In this document: piece after piece, positions 9,401 to 17,668 of the stretch
Position numbering within the stretch: position 1 is the first letter of the stretch
Layout of the letters: each line of letters opens with the position of its first letter
Assembly: GCA_051875715.1 (NCBI GenBank)
Contig: JBJEHD010000044.1
Location: 1 to 59,855, forward strand
Source of the DNA: DYCT01 sp051875715
Lineage (GTDB): Bacteria; Bacteroidota; Bacteroidia; Bacteroidales; Bacteroidaceae
Direction of reading: 5' to 3'
Length of the DNA: 59,855 nt
Made by a program: the position numbers and the translations under genes
The notes under the pieces: generated by a model
Told to the model about the DNA's origin: nothing
The model's database searches: none
The model's input: only the letters and a program-made list of their open reading frames with translations

Positions 9401-12400
9401 GCTGTCTACGGCTGCCGACGGCTCTGTGACGGTGATTTTCGACCGTAAGGGCTATAGCGTGAATACCGGCTGGGAGATTCTGGTGGAAAGTTATACGCCC
9501 CAACCTTTGACGCTGGCCTCGGTGACTTCTGAGGCGGTCGGACGCAAGCAGATGCTGGCCGGGACGAAGGGCGAAAAACTGCTGCGCATCGCCTTGCAGA
9601 CGCAGGGCGACCGAGGTGAGATCTCCGTGGACCAGTTGGATTTCCGCGCAGCCGGAACGCCTGCGGCTTTCGCCATGCAGGCTTATTATACGGCCTCCGA
9701 CAGCACCTTTACGCAGAATGGGGCCGCGATTTACGGAGAAAGCCAAAGCGGAGCGACACCCGTATTCTGTGGAACGCAGACGCTGACTGCACCGGGTCGT
9801 TATTTCTTCTGGCTGGCCTGCGATGTCCAACCGGATGCCCAGGTAGGACAGGAGGTGTCAGCCGAACTGGTATCTGTGGAAGCTTCCGGACAACGTGTGG
9901 AACCGGCCGAATCGGACGTAGCCACCGTACGGGTAAAAGACGGATTCCATGGCCTTCACACCGTAGGTGCCGGAGGTGAGTATCCAACGTTGGGCGAGGC
10001 CGTGGCCGATATGGCCGTGGATGGCATCAATGGTCCCGTGGTCCTCTCGTTGGCGGCCGGCACGTATGACGAGGCCGTCATCATCCCGGAGATAGCAGGC
10101 ACTTCGGCCACCAACACGATTACCATCTGTTCCGCTTCCGGCAATCGCGACGAGGTGGTTCTGTGCTCTTCCCACTATATGGCGGGAGACTATGGCTCGT
10201 CCGACAACGGCATGCTGACGCTTGACGGGGTGGACTATCTGACACTTCGCGATCTCTCGTTCGAGACCACCGACCAGAACTATCCGTATCTGTTGGACAT
10301 CCGCAATGCCAGCACCCATGTCAGCATACTCGGTTGTCGGTTCACCCGGCCGGTGGAGGCCACGACGAAGCGCCATCTGGTGCATACCGATTATGTGAAC
10401 AATCCCGTAAACGGGCGGCCGAACACCGACATGACGCTCGAAGGCAACTTGTTCGAGGGCGGATACATCGGGGTCGAGGTAGGCGGACTAAACACCACGG
10501 AGGCCAACCGTAACAGTGGCACCCGCGTCGTGCGCAATGTCTTCCGCAATCAGTATAGCAAAGCTCTCTATGCCAAATACGATACCGGCACCCACATCGA
10601 AGGCAATGTCATCGAGTGTGCCACCAACGGTGCGTCGGAGTTCGATGCGATGGATCTTTTCCTCTGCTATGGTAACGTAGTCGTGGCCGGCAATGCTATC
10701 ACCCTCACGGGCGACTATGCCTACGGCCTCAAACTCCGGCCGCTAGTCGGGACGGAGACGGATCGAGCCCGGGTATATAACAACACGCTGAGCCTCGCAC
10801 CGGTCGGGACAGGTTCCGCGTCCTATGGTATCTACCTCTCGAACAGCCTCATGGCCTATGCCGATTTGGCTTACAACACGATTCGGCTGGTCGGTACGTC
10901 GACGGGCAGCGCCGCCTTCTTCAGTACGGCCAAATCGACCGGTGTGGAGGTGATGAACAATATCTTCCAGAATGAAGCGGCCGGGTATGCTTATCGGCTG
11001 AACGCCACTTCGCTCAACGCCCTGACGTTCCACCACAACGTGCTCTATACGACGGGCGAGACGCTGGTCTATACGGCCGATGCGTACGACATGGAAGGAT
11101 GGGTGGCGCTGGGACGCGAGACCGACAGTTACAACGAGCCGGTTGTCTTCCAGTCGGACGAAGTGCTCAGCCCCTTGTCGGTGGGCAATCTGAATCATGC
11201 ACAGCCACTCGATTATGTTTCGACCGACAAAGCCGGTGTGTCGCGTGACGGCGTACTGCCCACCATCGGAGCATATGAATACGTGGCACCGGTGCGGGCG
11301 GAGATGGACGAGGGCTATCCGAAGTTGCAGGGTGAGGCCGGTGCACGTGCGGCCACGGTGCTGATTCGTGCCACCGAGCATGCCGAGGCCTTCTTTCTGT
11401 GTGTCGGCCCGGCCGACACACCCGATGCCGACGAAGTCGTAGCCGCCGGAAACAAAGTGACAGCAGTCAAAGGACAAGAGACGGAGGTGATACTGACCCC
11501 TCTGGTGCCGGGTACGTCCTATCGGGTGTATTTCGTGCTTCGGACGCTGGCGGACCCTTCTCTACTATCTGCCCTCAATGAGCCGCTGGAGTTCACCACC
11601 GCGCTCTTGCCCACTGCCGTCTCCACCTTTGAGGAAGCGGTCTCCGATGGTGCAGACTTTGAAGACGGCACTGCCCTGTTCCATGGCTTCCGGGTGGAGG
11701 ACATTGCCGACGGACAAGGTGAGGACAACTACCGGGCTGCCCGCATGACCGGGTCGGAGGCCTCCATCACGCTGACCAACACCACCGACGGACTTGAACT
11801 GACAGGCTTCTACCTGAAGTCGGATGCCGACGTGACGGTGACTCCTGCAGGAGGAACGTCCTACACGATAGCCTCAACCGAAGGCGAGTGGCGCTTCTGT
11901 AATCTGAAAGACCGGGGCCCGATTACGTCGCTCCAACTTTCCACGGAAGGCTCCTCTGTCTGGATTGACAATTTCAGCGGACAGCCGCAGCCGCTTACCT
12001 TCTTCATCGACTCCTCTGTGGCCGAACGCGTGCAGGCCGGCTCCGATGTCGCGCTTTCGCCTTACCTGTATGGCGGTGTGCCTCCTTATACCTATGTGTG
12101 GATGAACGCGGGTCGGCAGACCGTGTCGACTGACGAAACCTATATTTTCCCGGCCGCGCATACGGCCGAGTACATCCTGGCGGTGACCGATGCATGGGGC
12201 GTTACGGAGGAACAGCGCAGTGTGGTACTCGTAGAGAGCGAGCCGGTTCCAGCCACGTTCGACGATCTCTATCTGGAGGACGAGCACTTCGACAAGCGTG
12301 AGGCGGCCGATGACGGGAACTACTTCCTGTACAGCGGCACCTATGCTTTTGCCAATCGGGTGGGCACGTATGACGGCATGAAATATTGGAGCGGATTCTC

Positions 12401-13184
12401 CTACTCCAATGTGACCGCGACGGCCTTCACCGGCAACTACCTGCGCGAACAGTACTATTCGGCCGCAGGATCGGGTGCCGACGGTTCGCGCAACTATGCC
12501 GTGGCCTATGCTGGAACGGACGGACAGGCGCAGGTGTGCGTGGAACATTCCGCGAACGGTGGAATCGTGTCGGGCTGTTATGTCACCAATTCCGCTTGGG
12601 CGCAGGATGCCATCCGTTACGGGGACGGACTCTCTGTCCCCCGCGATAATGGCTTCGCAACCGGCGATTATTTCCGCTTAACGGCTACCGGCTACGATGC
12701 GGACGACGTGCTGACTGGCACAACTGATTGCTATTTGGCCGACTTCCGTTCGGACAATGCAGCCGAACACTACAGCCTCGACACGTGGCAATGGTTCGAT
12801 CTTCGTCCGCTTGGCTTGGTCAAACGAATCGTCTTCAGCCTGTACACGACCAAACACAATTCTTTTGGCATGACAACTCCGGCTTATTTCTGCTTGGACG
12901 GATTCGGGGCAGAGGCTCCGCAAGATCCGACGACCTTGCGTGATGGACGGGGGCGTGAAGCCGTGGTTTGTACCTGGTTGACATCCGACCTGATTCAAGT
13001 CTCCGCTCCTTGGGAGAATTATCGACTGGAGGTGGTTGATGTCAGTGGATGCACGGTATATGCAGCCGACAATTGTCGTAGCACGCGGACGATTGCAGTG
13101 AATGGCTTGCCAGAAGGGGTATATCTGCTGCGTCTGACTGACGGCAAGCATACGGTGGTACGTCGTTTCCTGAGGATGAAGTAG
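6465..13184 (+). CDS. Giant T9SS-secreted multidomain protein with DUF4465 domain, under cobalamin riboswitch
   Basis: A 2,239-residue protein with an N-terminal signal peptide (cleavage after SALAQ, about residue 25). By eye the order is: four pairs of a CUB-like beta domain (about 30-175, 342-458, 615-735, 903-1012; two carry the FYDDGG motif) and a BNR_assoc_N-like domain (about 185-310, 462-590, 735-880, 1013-1140), joined by PQP linkers; a right-handed beta-helix (1160-1605); an FN3-like domain (1610-1710); a beta-rich segment (1718-1840); an Ig/PKD-like domain (1849-1925); DUF4465 (1927-2150; YWSGFSYSN, GADGSRNYAVAY, FCLDGFGAE); and a T9SS sorting domain (2165-2239). DUF4465 has been linked, as I recall, to the BtuH surface B12-binding proteins of Bacteroidota. 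With the upstream riboswitch this suggests an extracellular cobalamin-capture or B12-dependent adhesive protein; that role is inference. It is a single-gene transcript ended by a strong hairpin. Confidence 0.85.
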   Translation: MKRIIQACVALWLLLSGVPRSALAQTEVLMPQFGKVEMTVPAEGLDFYDMKGTGSISSSSSNNSYATIVFKPAAEGQVVRVDFSMVDVRNDGSSWPAYLHIYNGTFDPDNTVAYPTTTGGVGASTPHFPVNDDLLAALDGQYANLSYISTASDGCLSVCYHYRYAKACEGWVARVTSIETADMTLAGAGVSYEAVDCSPIGQSALGLFSFYLDTEGFANADHLTSVSLTLPLNESVADPSTLSLYAGQLASLKDASALETSLSTAGEVYTLTLDHTLATGRNWFTVGVGLRAEAAFGSRLQGVLQGLTTRLHPEGLSDWVGAEPATIVLPAVVLMSAAPAVYDVTDQSILFYDDGGPEGNISSGFEGQVTFRPTTPGKKVMIDFTKLDLFNTSSVGYNDRMNVYDGSSVDENHLLATYLMEKAATVKSTADDGALTVTLKSTTGVPKSGFEATVSEFTPQPMVVESLTQMPYTTGTVAAGDEGQLILGLNVRTQHTLAPIEVQRLCFSAEGTTVLSDLTKATVYYTAGSASFDSSVRVGETLLTGEGTFEVEAAQALREGDNYFWLAYDLDVKAANGHTVDASVRQVVCSGRVQVPSENKPAGGRTVENTFESQNGSATRTVYDAWNYTHTCNYADATQQVTFLPATEGYRTELEFSAFNLYVTTYNVPRFAIYSGTEVVADKLLWQLTTADKAPALGERYRPLEGDCALTVVYDVNGSNQSSYYGWTAVVRAYRPQPMKLEGVEVAQADDRFVAAGSADQSLLRLLLTTTGDQSPLPLTGVDVHLKGHQADLTRLSLYYTARSDAFETTRLVGSVVVDAGSETVTIPLEEDHTLAEGVSYYWIAADVSPTVVPGTGLDVAVQSLHVGGQAFPVADGDPDGEREVKNICYMPTETGEVVRVGAYPYVFYDDGGADGNYSSVQNGRITFVPDEGQVIRLTFVSFKTSYNDYLRIYSGDASSTDLLGQYAMYSEPAEGLQLLSTAADGSVTVIFDRKGYSVNTGWEILVESYTPQPLTLASVTSEAVGRKQMLAGTKGEKLLRIALQTQGDRGEISVDQLDFRAAGTPAAFAMQAYYTASDSTFTQNGAAIYGESQSGATPVFCGTQTLTAPGRYFFWLACDVQPDAQVGQEVSAELVSVEASGQRVEPAESDVATVRVKDGFHGLHTVGAGGEYPTLGEAVADMAVDGINGPVVLSLAAGTYDEAVIIPEIAGTSATNTITICSASGNRDEVVLCSSHYMAGDYGSSDNGMLTLDGVDYLTLRDLSFETTDQNYPYLLDIRNASTHVSILGCRFTRPVEATTKRHLVHTDYVNNPVNGRPNTDMTLEGNLFEGGYIGVEVGGLNTTEANRNSGTRVVRNVFRNQYSKALYAKYDTGTHIEGNVIECATNGASEFDAMDLFLCYGNVVVAGNAITLTGDYAYGLKLRPLVGTETDRARVYNNTLSLAPVGTGSASYGIYLSNSLMAYADLAYNTIRLVGTSTGSAAFFSTAKSTGVEVMNNIFQNEAAGYAYRLNATSLNALTFHHNVLYTTGETLVYTADAYDMEGWVALGRETDSYNEPVVFQSDEVLSPLSVGNLNHAQPLDYVSTDKAGVSRDGVLPTIGAYEYVAPVRAEMDEGYPKLQGEAGARAATVLIRATEHAEAFFLCVGPADTPDADEVVAAGNKVTAVKGQETEVILTPLVPGTSYRVYFVLRTLADPSLLSALNEPLEFTTALLPTAVSTFEEAVSDGADFEDGTALFHGFRVEDIADGQGEDNYRAARMTGSEASITLTNTTDGLELTGFYLKSDADVTVTPAGGTSYTIASTEGEWRFCNLKDRGPITSLQLSTEGSSVWIDNFSGQPQPLTFFIDSSVAERVQAGSDVALSPYLYGGVPPYTYVWMNAGRQTVSTDETYIFPAAHTAEYILAVTDAWGVTEEQRSVVLVESEPVPATFDDLYLEDEHFDKREAADDGNYFLYSGTYAFANRVGTYDGMKYWSGFSYSNVTATAFTGNYLREQYYSAAGSGADGSRNYAVAYAGTDGQAQVCVEHSANGGIVSGCYVTNSAWAQDAIRYGDGLSVPRDNGFATGDYFRLTATGYDADDVLTGTTDCYLADFRSDNAAEHYSLDTWQWFDLRPLGLVKRIVFSLYTTKHNSFGMTTPAYFCLDGFGAEAPQDPTTLRDGRGREAVVCTWLTSDLIQVSAPWENYRLEVVDVSGCTVYAADNCRSTRTIAVNGLPEGVYLLRLTDGKHTVVRRFLRMK

Positions 13185-13207
13185 CCCTGCATGCTGAGTT
13201 GGAAATC

Positions 13208-13244
13208 GCCGGCCGGACGAGGTGCACCCTTTCGTCCGGCCGGC
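13208..13244 (+). terminator. Strong hairpin after the giant gene
   Basis: A perfect 13-bp inverted repeat (GCCGGCCGGACGA, 13208-13220, with TCGTCCGGCCGGC, 13232-13244) lies 23 bp after the stop codon. It lacks a long T tract but sits directly before the trmB promoter. Confidence 0.65.
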
Positions 13245-13249
13245 GTATG

Positions 13250-13281
13250 TTTGTTCGATTCGTAAAGAAAGCGTATCTTTG
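13250..13281 (+). promoter_or_regulatory. Promoter of trmB
   Basis: TTTG at 13250-13253 and TATCTTTG at 13274-13281, with 20 bp between, match the Bacteroidota promoter. The start codon at 13308 follows. Confidence 0.7.
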
Positions 13282-13307
13282 CCGGACAAACAGACTCTGA
13301 CAGATAT

Positions 13308-14066
13308 ATGGGAAAAGGAAAATTAGCCAAGTTTGCCGAGATGGCAGTTTTTCCGCACGTGTTCGAATACCCCTTTGCAGTGGAAGAGGAAACGCCATGC
13401 CCCATGAAGGGACGATGGGCCAGCGACTTCTTCCGAAACGACCATCCCATCGTGCTCGAACTGGGATGCGGAAGGGGAGAATATACCGTGGGACTGGGAC
13501 GCTTGTTCCCGGACAAGAACTTCATCGGCGTGGACATCAAGGGCGCACGCATGTGGGCCGGAGCAAAGGAATCGGCGGAAACGGGCATGACGAACGTCGC
13601 CTTCCTGCGTACGAACATCGAAATCATCGACCGGTTCTTCGCTCCCGGTGAGGTGAGCGAAATTTGGCTGACCTTCTCGGACCCGCAGATGAAGAAGGTC
13701 ACCAAGCGGCTGACGTCGACCTACTTCATGAACCGATACCGGCGCTTCCTGACGGACGGCGGACGAATCCATCTCAAAACGGACAGTAACTTCCTGTTTG
13801 CCTACACACGCTGCATGGTGGAACACAACCGCCTGCCCGTAGAGGTGGCGACCGACGACCTGTACCACTCCGGCATGGCCGACGAAATCCTGGGCATACG
13901 CACGTATTACGAACAACAGTGGCTGGACCGCGGACTCAGCATCAAGTACCTGCGCTTCTGCCTGCCGCAGGAAGGCGTGTTGGAAGAACCGGAGGTGGAA
14001 ATCGAACTGGACGAATACCGCAGCTACAACCGAAGCAAACGGAGCGGACTGGATAAAAGCAAATAA
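13308..14066 (+). CDS. trmB: tRNA (guanine-N7-)-methyltransferase
   Basis: A 252-residue class I SAM methyltransferase that forms m7G46 in the variable loop of tRNAs. Visible motifs are the SAM loop LELGCGRGEYTVGLG, FIGVDIKGARMW and the TrmB signature IWLTFSDPQMKK. The promoter just upstream supports the start. The Dabb and Mrp genes follow on the same strand with gaps of 17 and 15 bp, so a three-gene operon is likely. Confidence 0.95.
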   Translation: MGKGKLAKFAEMAVFPHVFEYPFAVEEETPCPMKGRWASDFFRNDHPIVLELGCGRGEYTVGLGRLFPDKNFIGVDIKGARMWAGAKESAETGMTNVAFLRTNIEIIDRFFAPGEVSEIWLTFSDPQMKKVTKRLTSTYFMNRYRRFLTDGGRIHLKTDSNFLFAYTRCMVEHNRLPVEVATDDLYHSGMADEILGIRTYYEQQWLDRGLSIKYLRFCLPQEGVLEEPEVEIELDEYRSYNRSKRSGLDKSK

Positions 14067-14083
14067 AGATAGGAGAGAGGAAT

Positions 14084-14392
14084 ATGCTGAAACACATTGT
14101 CATGTGGCGGTTCAAGGAACAGACGGACGGAAAGTCGCGCCAGGAACACGCCTGCTGGATGAAAGAACAGTTGGAACGCTTGGTTGGCGTGGTGCCGGAA
14201 ATCAGAGCTCTGGAGGTGGGTGTGAACGTCAACCCCGGACCGATGGCATACGACGCCGTGTTGGTCAGCCTCTTCGACGACGCCGAGGCATTGGCCCGAT
14301 ACAAAGCACATCCGGCCCACCGGGCGGTGAGCGACTATTGCAGACAGGTGCGCGAAAGCCGGACGGTGGTGGACTATGAAGTGAACGAATAA
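14084..14392 (+). CDS. Dabb family (stress-responsive A/B barrel) protein
   Basis: A 102-residue ferredoxin-like protein beginning MLKHIVMWRFKEQ, the typical opening of the Dabb family, with the later motif YDAVLVSLFDDAEALARYKAHP. Members form dimeric alpha/beta barrels. No enzymatic activity is generally established and none can be read from this sequence. It lies between trmB and mrp with short gaps. Confidence 0.88.
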   Translation: MLKHIVMWRFKEQTDGKSRQEHACWMKEQLERLVGVVPEIRALEVGVNVNPGPMAYDAVLVSLFDDAEALARYKAHPAHRAVSDYCRQVRESRTVVDYEVNE

Positions 14393-14407
14393 AAATAGGA
14401 GAAAAAG

Positions 14408-15508
14408 ATGACACTGTATCCGAAACTGATAACGGACGCGCTGGCCACCGTGCGCTACCCCGGCAACGGGAAGAATCTGGTGGAGGCCGACATGGTGGCG
14501 GACAACATCCGCATCGACGGCATGAAGGTGAGTTTCACATTGGTGTTTGACAAACCGACAGATCCGTTCATGAAGTCGATGGTGAGGGCGGCTGCAACGG
14601 CCATCCATACATATGTCTCGCCCGATGTGGAGGTGGAAATTGCCACTGAAAGCCGGCAGACGGCACGCCCCGAACCGGGCAAGATGTTGCCGCTGGTGAA
14701 GAATATCATTGCCGTCTCGTCTGGAAAGGGAGGCGTGGGTAAGTCCACCGTGGCGGCCAACCTGGCAGTGGCGTTGGCGGCCAAAGGCTACCGGGTCGGT
14801 CTGCTCGATGCCGACATCTTCGGCCCTTCGGTGCCGAAGATGTTTCAGGTGGAGGACGCACGCCCGTATGCCGAGGAGAAGGACGGACGGGACTTGATTG
14901 TTCCTGTCGAGAAATACGGTATTAAACTTCTTTCCATCGGCTTCTTTGTTGACCCCGACCAGGCCACGTTGTGGCGGGGAGGCATGGCCAGCAATGCGCT
15001 AAAACAACTCATCGGTGATGCCGACTGGGGTGAACTGGACTATTTTGTGCTGGATACTCCTCCGGGCACCAGTGATATCCATCTTACATTGGTTCAAACG
15101 TTGGGTATCACGGGGGCGGTCATTGTCAGCACACCGCAGGAAGTGGCCCTGGCCGATGCGCGGAAGGGCATCAATATGTACACCAACGAGAAAGTGAACG
15201 TACCTATTCTGGGCCTGGTGGAGAATATGGCCTGGTTTACACCGGCCGAACTTCCGGAGAACAAGTACTACCTATTCGGCCGCGAGGGTGTTAAGCGGTT
15301 GGCCGAGGATATGAATGTGCCTTTGTTGGGACAGATTCCTTTGGTGCAGAGCATTTGCGAGGGGGGCGATGCGGGCGAACCCGTGGCCTTGAACGCCGAC
15401 AGCATCACGGGGCGGGCGTTTGCCGAACTGGCCGACCGCGTGGTGGAACAGACCGAACACCGCAACCGGACGCAGGCCCCGACGGAAATCGTCAAGACAC
15501 ACAAGTAA
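14408..15508 (+). CDS. Mrp/NBP35 family iron-sulfur cluster carrier ATPase
   Basis: A 366-residue protein with an N-terminal DUF59/MIP18-like domain (about 1-85), the deviant Walker A motif SSGKGGVGKSTVAANLA near residue 102, and LLDADIFGPSVPKMF and DTPPGTSDIHLT. The family carries [4Fe-4S] clusters to apoproteins in the cytoplasm. The position where many family members have a CxxC cluster motif reads NMAWFTPAELPENKYYLFG, with no cysteines, a form I associate with Bacteroidota Mrp proteins. It is the last gene of the trmB transcript and converges on the ABC exporter. Confidence 0.93.
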   Translation: MTLYPKLITDALATVRYPGNGKNLVEADMVADNIRIDGMKVSFTLVFDKPTDPFMKSMVRAAATAIHTYVSPDVEVEIATESRQTARPEPGKMLPLVKNIIAVSSGKGGVGKSTVAANLAVALAAKGYRVGLLDADIFGPSVPKMFQVEDARPYAEEKDGRDLIVPVEKYGIKLLSIGFFVDPDQATLWRGGMASNALKQLIGDADWGELDYFVLDTPPGTSDIHLTLVQTLGITGAVIVSTPQEVALADARKGINMYTNEKVNVPILGLVENMAWFTPAELPENKYYLFGREGVKRLAEDMNVPLLGQIPLVQSICEGGDAGEPVALNADSITGRAFAELADRVVEQTEHRNRTQAPTEIVKTHK

Positions 15509-15522
15509 GGAGGCGGCGGGGC

Positions 15523-17355
15523 TCAGACCTGCTGCATGTCGCACAGCCGCTTGTAGTAGCCGCCCAGGGCGAGCAGTTCGTCGTGCTTGCCCCGCTCGAC
15601 TATGCGCCCTTCGTGGAGGACGCAGATTTCGTCGGCGCCTCGGATGGTGGACAGGCGGTGGGCTATGGCGATGGTGGTGCGGTTTCGCATGAGGTGTTCG
15701 AGGGCTTCCTGCACCATCTTTTCCGATTCGGTGTCGAGGGCCGAAGTGGCTTCGTCGAGGATGAGGATGGGCGGATTCTTCAGAATGGCCCGGGCGATGC
15801 TGATGCGCTGACGCTGGCCGCCGGACAACTTGCCGCCACGGTCGCCTATCATCGTATCGTAGCCATGTTCGCTGGCCATGATGAAATCGTGTGCATTGGC
15901 TATCTTGGCGGCTTCGACCACCTGCTCGAGCGTGGCGTTTTCCACTCCGAAGGCAATGTTGTTGAAGAAGGTGTCGTTGAAGAGGATGGCCTCCTGGTTG
16001 ACGTTGCCCATGAGGGCGCGCAGGTCTGTCGAGGTGACATCCTTTACGTTGACGCCGTCGATGAGTACTTCGCCCTCCTGTGCATCATAGAACCGGGGAA
16101 GCAGGTCGACCAGGGTGGATTTGCCCGACCCTGACTGGCCCACCAGGGCGATGGTCTTTCCGCGCTGGATGGTCAGGTCGATGTCTTTCAGCACCCATGT
16201 GGAACCGTATCTGAAGGAGACGTGGCGGTACTCAATCTGGTGGCGCAGCGCGTCGATGTGCACGGGATGATCCGGCTCGCGGAGGGTGTTCTCGGCCAGT
16301 AGTATCTTGTCGATGCGCTCCATCGATGCCATGCCTTTGGGGATGTTGTAGCTGGCCTTGGAGAACTCCTTCAAGGGGTTGATGAGGCTGTAGAGCATGA
16401 CCAGGTAGAAGATGAAGGCGGGGGCGTCGATGCTGGAGGAGTTGTTGAGGATGAGCGTTCCGCCGAACCAAAGGACGATGACGATGAGTACCGTGCCCAG
16501 AAATTCGCTCATCGGGTGGGCCAGTTGCTGGCGCGTGTTTACGCGGGCAATGGTGGTGCGGTAGGTCTCGTCGGCTTGAACGAACCGGTGCTCCATCTTC
16601 CGTTGGGCGTTGAAGGCCTTGATGATGCGCAGGCCGCCCAACGTTTCTTCCACTTGCGACATCAGGTCGCTCCACTGGTTTTGCGCGGCCATCGAGCGCC
16701 TCTTCAGTTTCTTACCCACCGCGCCCATCAGCCATCCCATAAAAGGAAGCACCACGAGGGTGAACAGCGTGAGTTGCCAGCTGACGGCTATCAGCGTGCC
16801 GAAATAGGCGAGGATGAGGATGGGGTTCTTGAACAACATGTCCAGCGAACTCATGATGCTGGTCTCCACCTCCTGGACGTCGCCGCTCATGCGGGCGATG
16901 ATGTCGCCCTTGCGCTCTTCGGAGAAGAAACCTAAGGGCAGGGACAGGATTTTGCGGTACAACTGGTTGCGGATGTCGCGCACGACGCCGGTCCGGATGG
17001 GAATCACCGTGGCCGAGGACAGGAAATAGCAGCCCGTCTTGAGAAAGGTGGTCCCGGCCAGGAAGAGGCCCAGGATGAGCAGCGTGGTGCTGGGCCCGCA
17101 CTGCTCGATGAGGCGGGTGACGTAGTAGTAGAAGTTGTTGATGGCGATGTCTTTCAACCCGGCCTCGGAGTCCCACGGCATGAAGGCGTACGTCTGCTCG
17201 GACAATTGGAAGAGGATCTGCAGGATGGGGATGAGCAGCGAAAACGAGAAGATGTTGAGCAAAGCCGACAGGAAATTGAAACCGATGGTCAGGGCCAGGT
17301 ATTTCTTGTAAGGGGCTACAAAACGACGCAGCACGCGCAGGAAGTCTTTAATCAT
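15523..17355 (-). CDS. ABC exporter, fused permease and ATPase (MsbA-like)
   Basis: A 610-residue half-transporter: an N-terminal type I exporter membrane domain with six helices (about 1-330) and a C-terminal nucleotide-binding domain with Walker A GQSGSGKST, signature LSGGQRQRISIARA and Walker B ILILDEATSALD. It should act as a homodimer, possibly flipping lipid A or another lipid, but the substrate is not readable. The open frame extends to 17391; a -7 box at 17377-17384 lies in that extension, so I start at MIKDFLRVL, 17355. The downstream Mrp gene converges with a 14-bp gap. Confidence 0.92.
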   Translation of the reverse strand: MIKDFLRVLRRFVAPYKKYLALTIGFNFLSALLNIFSFSLLIPILQILFQLSEQTYAFMPWDSEAGLKDIAINNFYYYVTRLIEQCGPSTTLLILGLFLAGTTFLKTGCYFLSSATVIPIRTGVVRDIRNQLYRKILSLPLGFFSEERKGDIIARMSGDVQEVETSIMSSLDMLFKNPILILAYFGTLIAVSWQLTLFTLVVLPFMGWLMGAVGKKLKRRSMAAQNQWSDLMSQVEETLGGLRIIKAFNAQRKMEHRFVQADETYRTTIARVNTRQQLAHPMSEFLGTVLIVIVLWFGGTLILNNSSSIDAPAFIFYLVMLYSLINPLKEFSKASYNIPKGMASMERIDKILLAENTLREPDHPVHIDALRHQIEYRHVSFRYGSTWVLKDIDLTIQRGKTIALVGQSGSGKSTLVDLLPRFYDAQEGEVLIDGVNVKDVTSTDLRALMGNVNQEAILFNDTFFNNIAFGVENATLEQVVEAAKIANAHDFIMASEHGYDTMIGDRGGKLSGGQRQRISIARAILKNPPILILDEATSALDTESEKMVQEALEHLMRNRTTIAIAHRLSTIRGADEICVLHEGRIVERGKHDELLALGGYYKRLCDMQQV

Positions 17356-17376
17356 AATAGGTAAACGGGTTTTGCG

Positions 17377-17407
17377 ACAAAGATAGTGCAACCCGAGCGA
17401 AAAACAA
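17377..17407 (-). promoter_or_regulatory. Promoter of the ABC exporter
   Basis: On the minus strand TTG (17405-17407) and TATCTTTG (17377-17384) are separated by 20 bp. Confidence 0.65.
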
Positions 17408-17536
17408 TCAAGCCTTGGCTTTAAATTGCTTTCGGGGCGCAGCCTGTGTCATGAAACGATAGTGCAGGCCCGTCGGGCGGGCGTACGACTTTCATCCTTC
17501 CTGCCCATCTGTTTGTTGTTGCGCGTATGTAAAATC

Positions 17537-17620
17537 TATGTTTCAAGTCGTGAAACGTACGTTCCAAGCCGTGAAACGTACATTCCAAGGCATGAAACGT
17601 ACGTTTCACGACTTGGAATA
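17537..17620. repeat. Four-unit 21-bp repeat array, family B copy 1
   Basis: Four 21-bp units start at 17537, 17558, 17579 and 17600. Each contains an imperfect inverted repeat built on TTYCAA...TGAAACG. Unit 4 is nearly the reverse complement of unit 1, so the array can also fold as one long hairpin. A second four-unit array with the same period lies at 37231-37314. Both copies follow AATCTATG and are followed by a similar AATGYGCKTACTC segment. The rest of the 17356-17668 gap holds only the ABC exporter promoter. Confidence 0.88.
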
Positions 17621-17668
17621 TAAAATGTGCTTACTCACGACGGATGTTGCGAGTAGGGATGATGCCAT

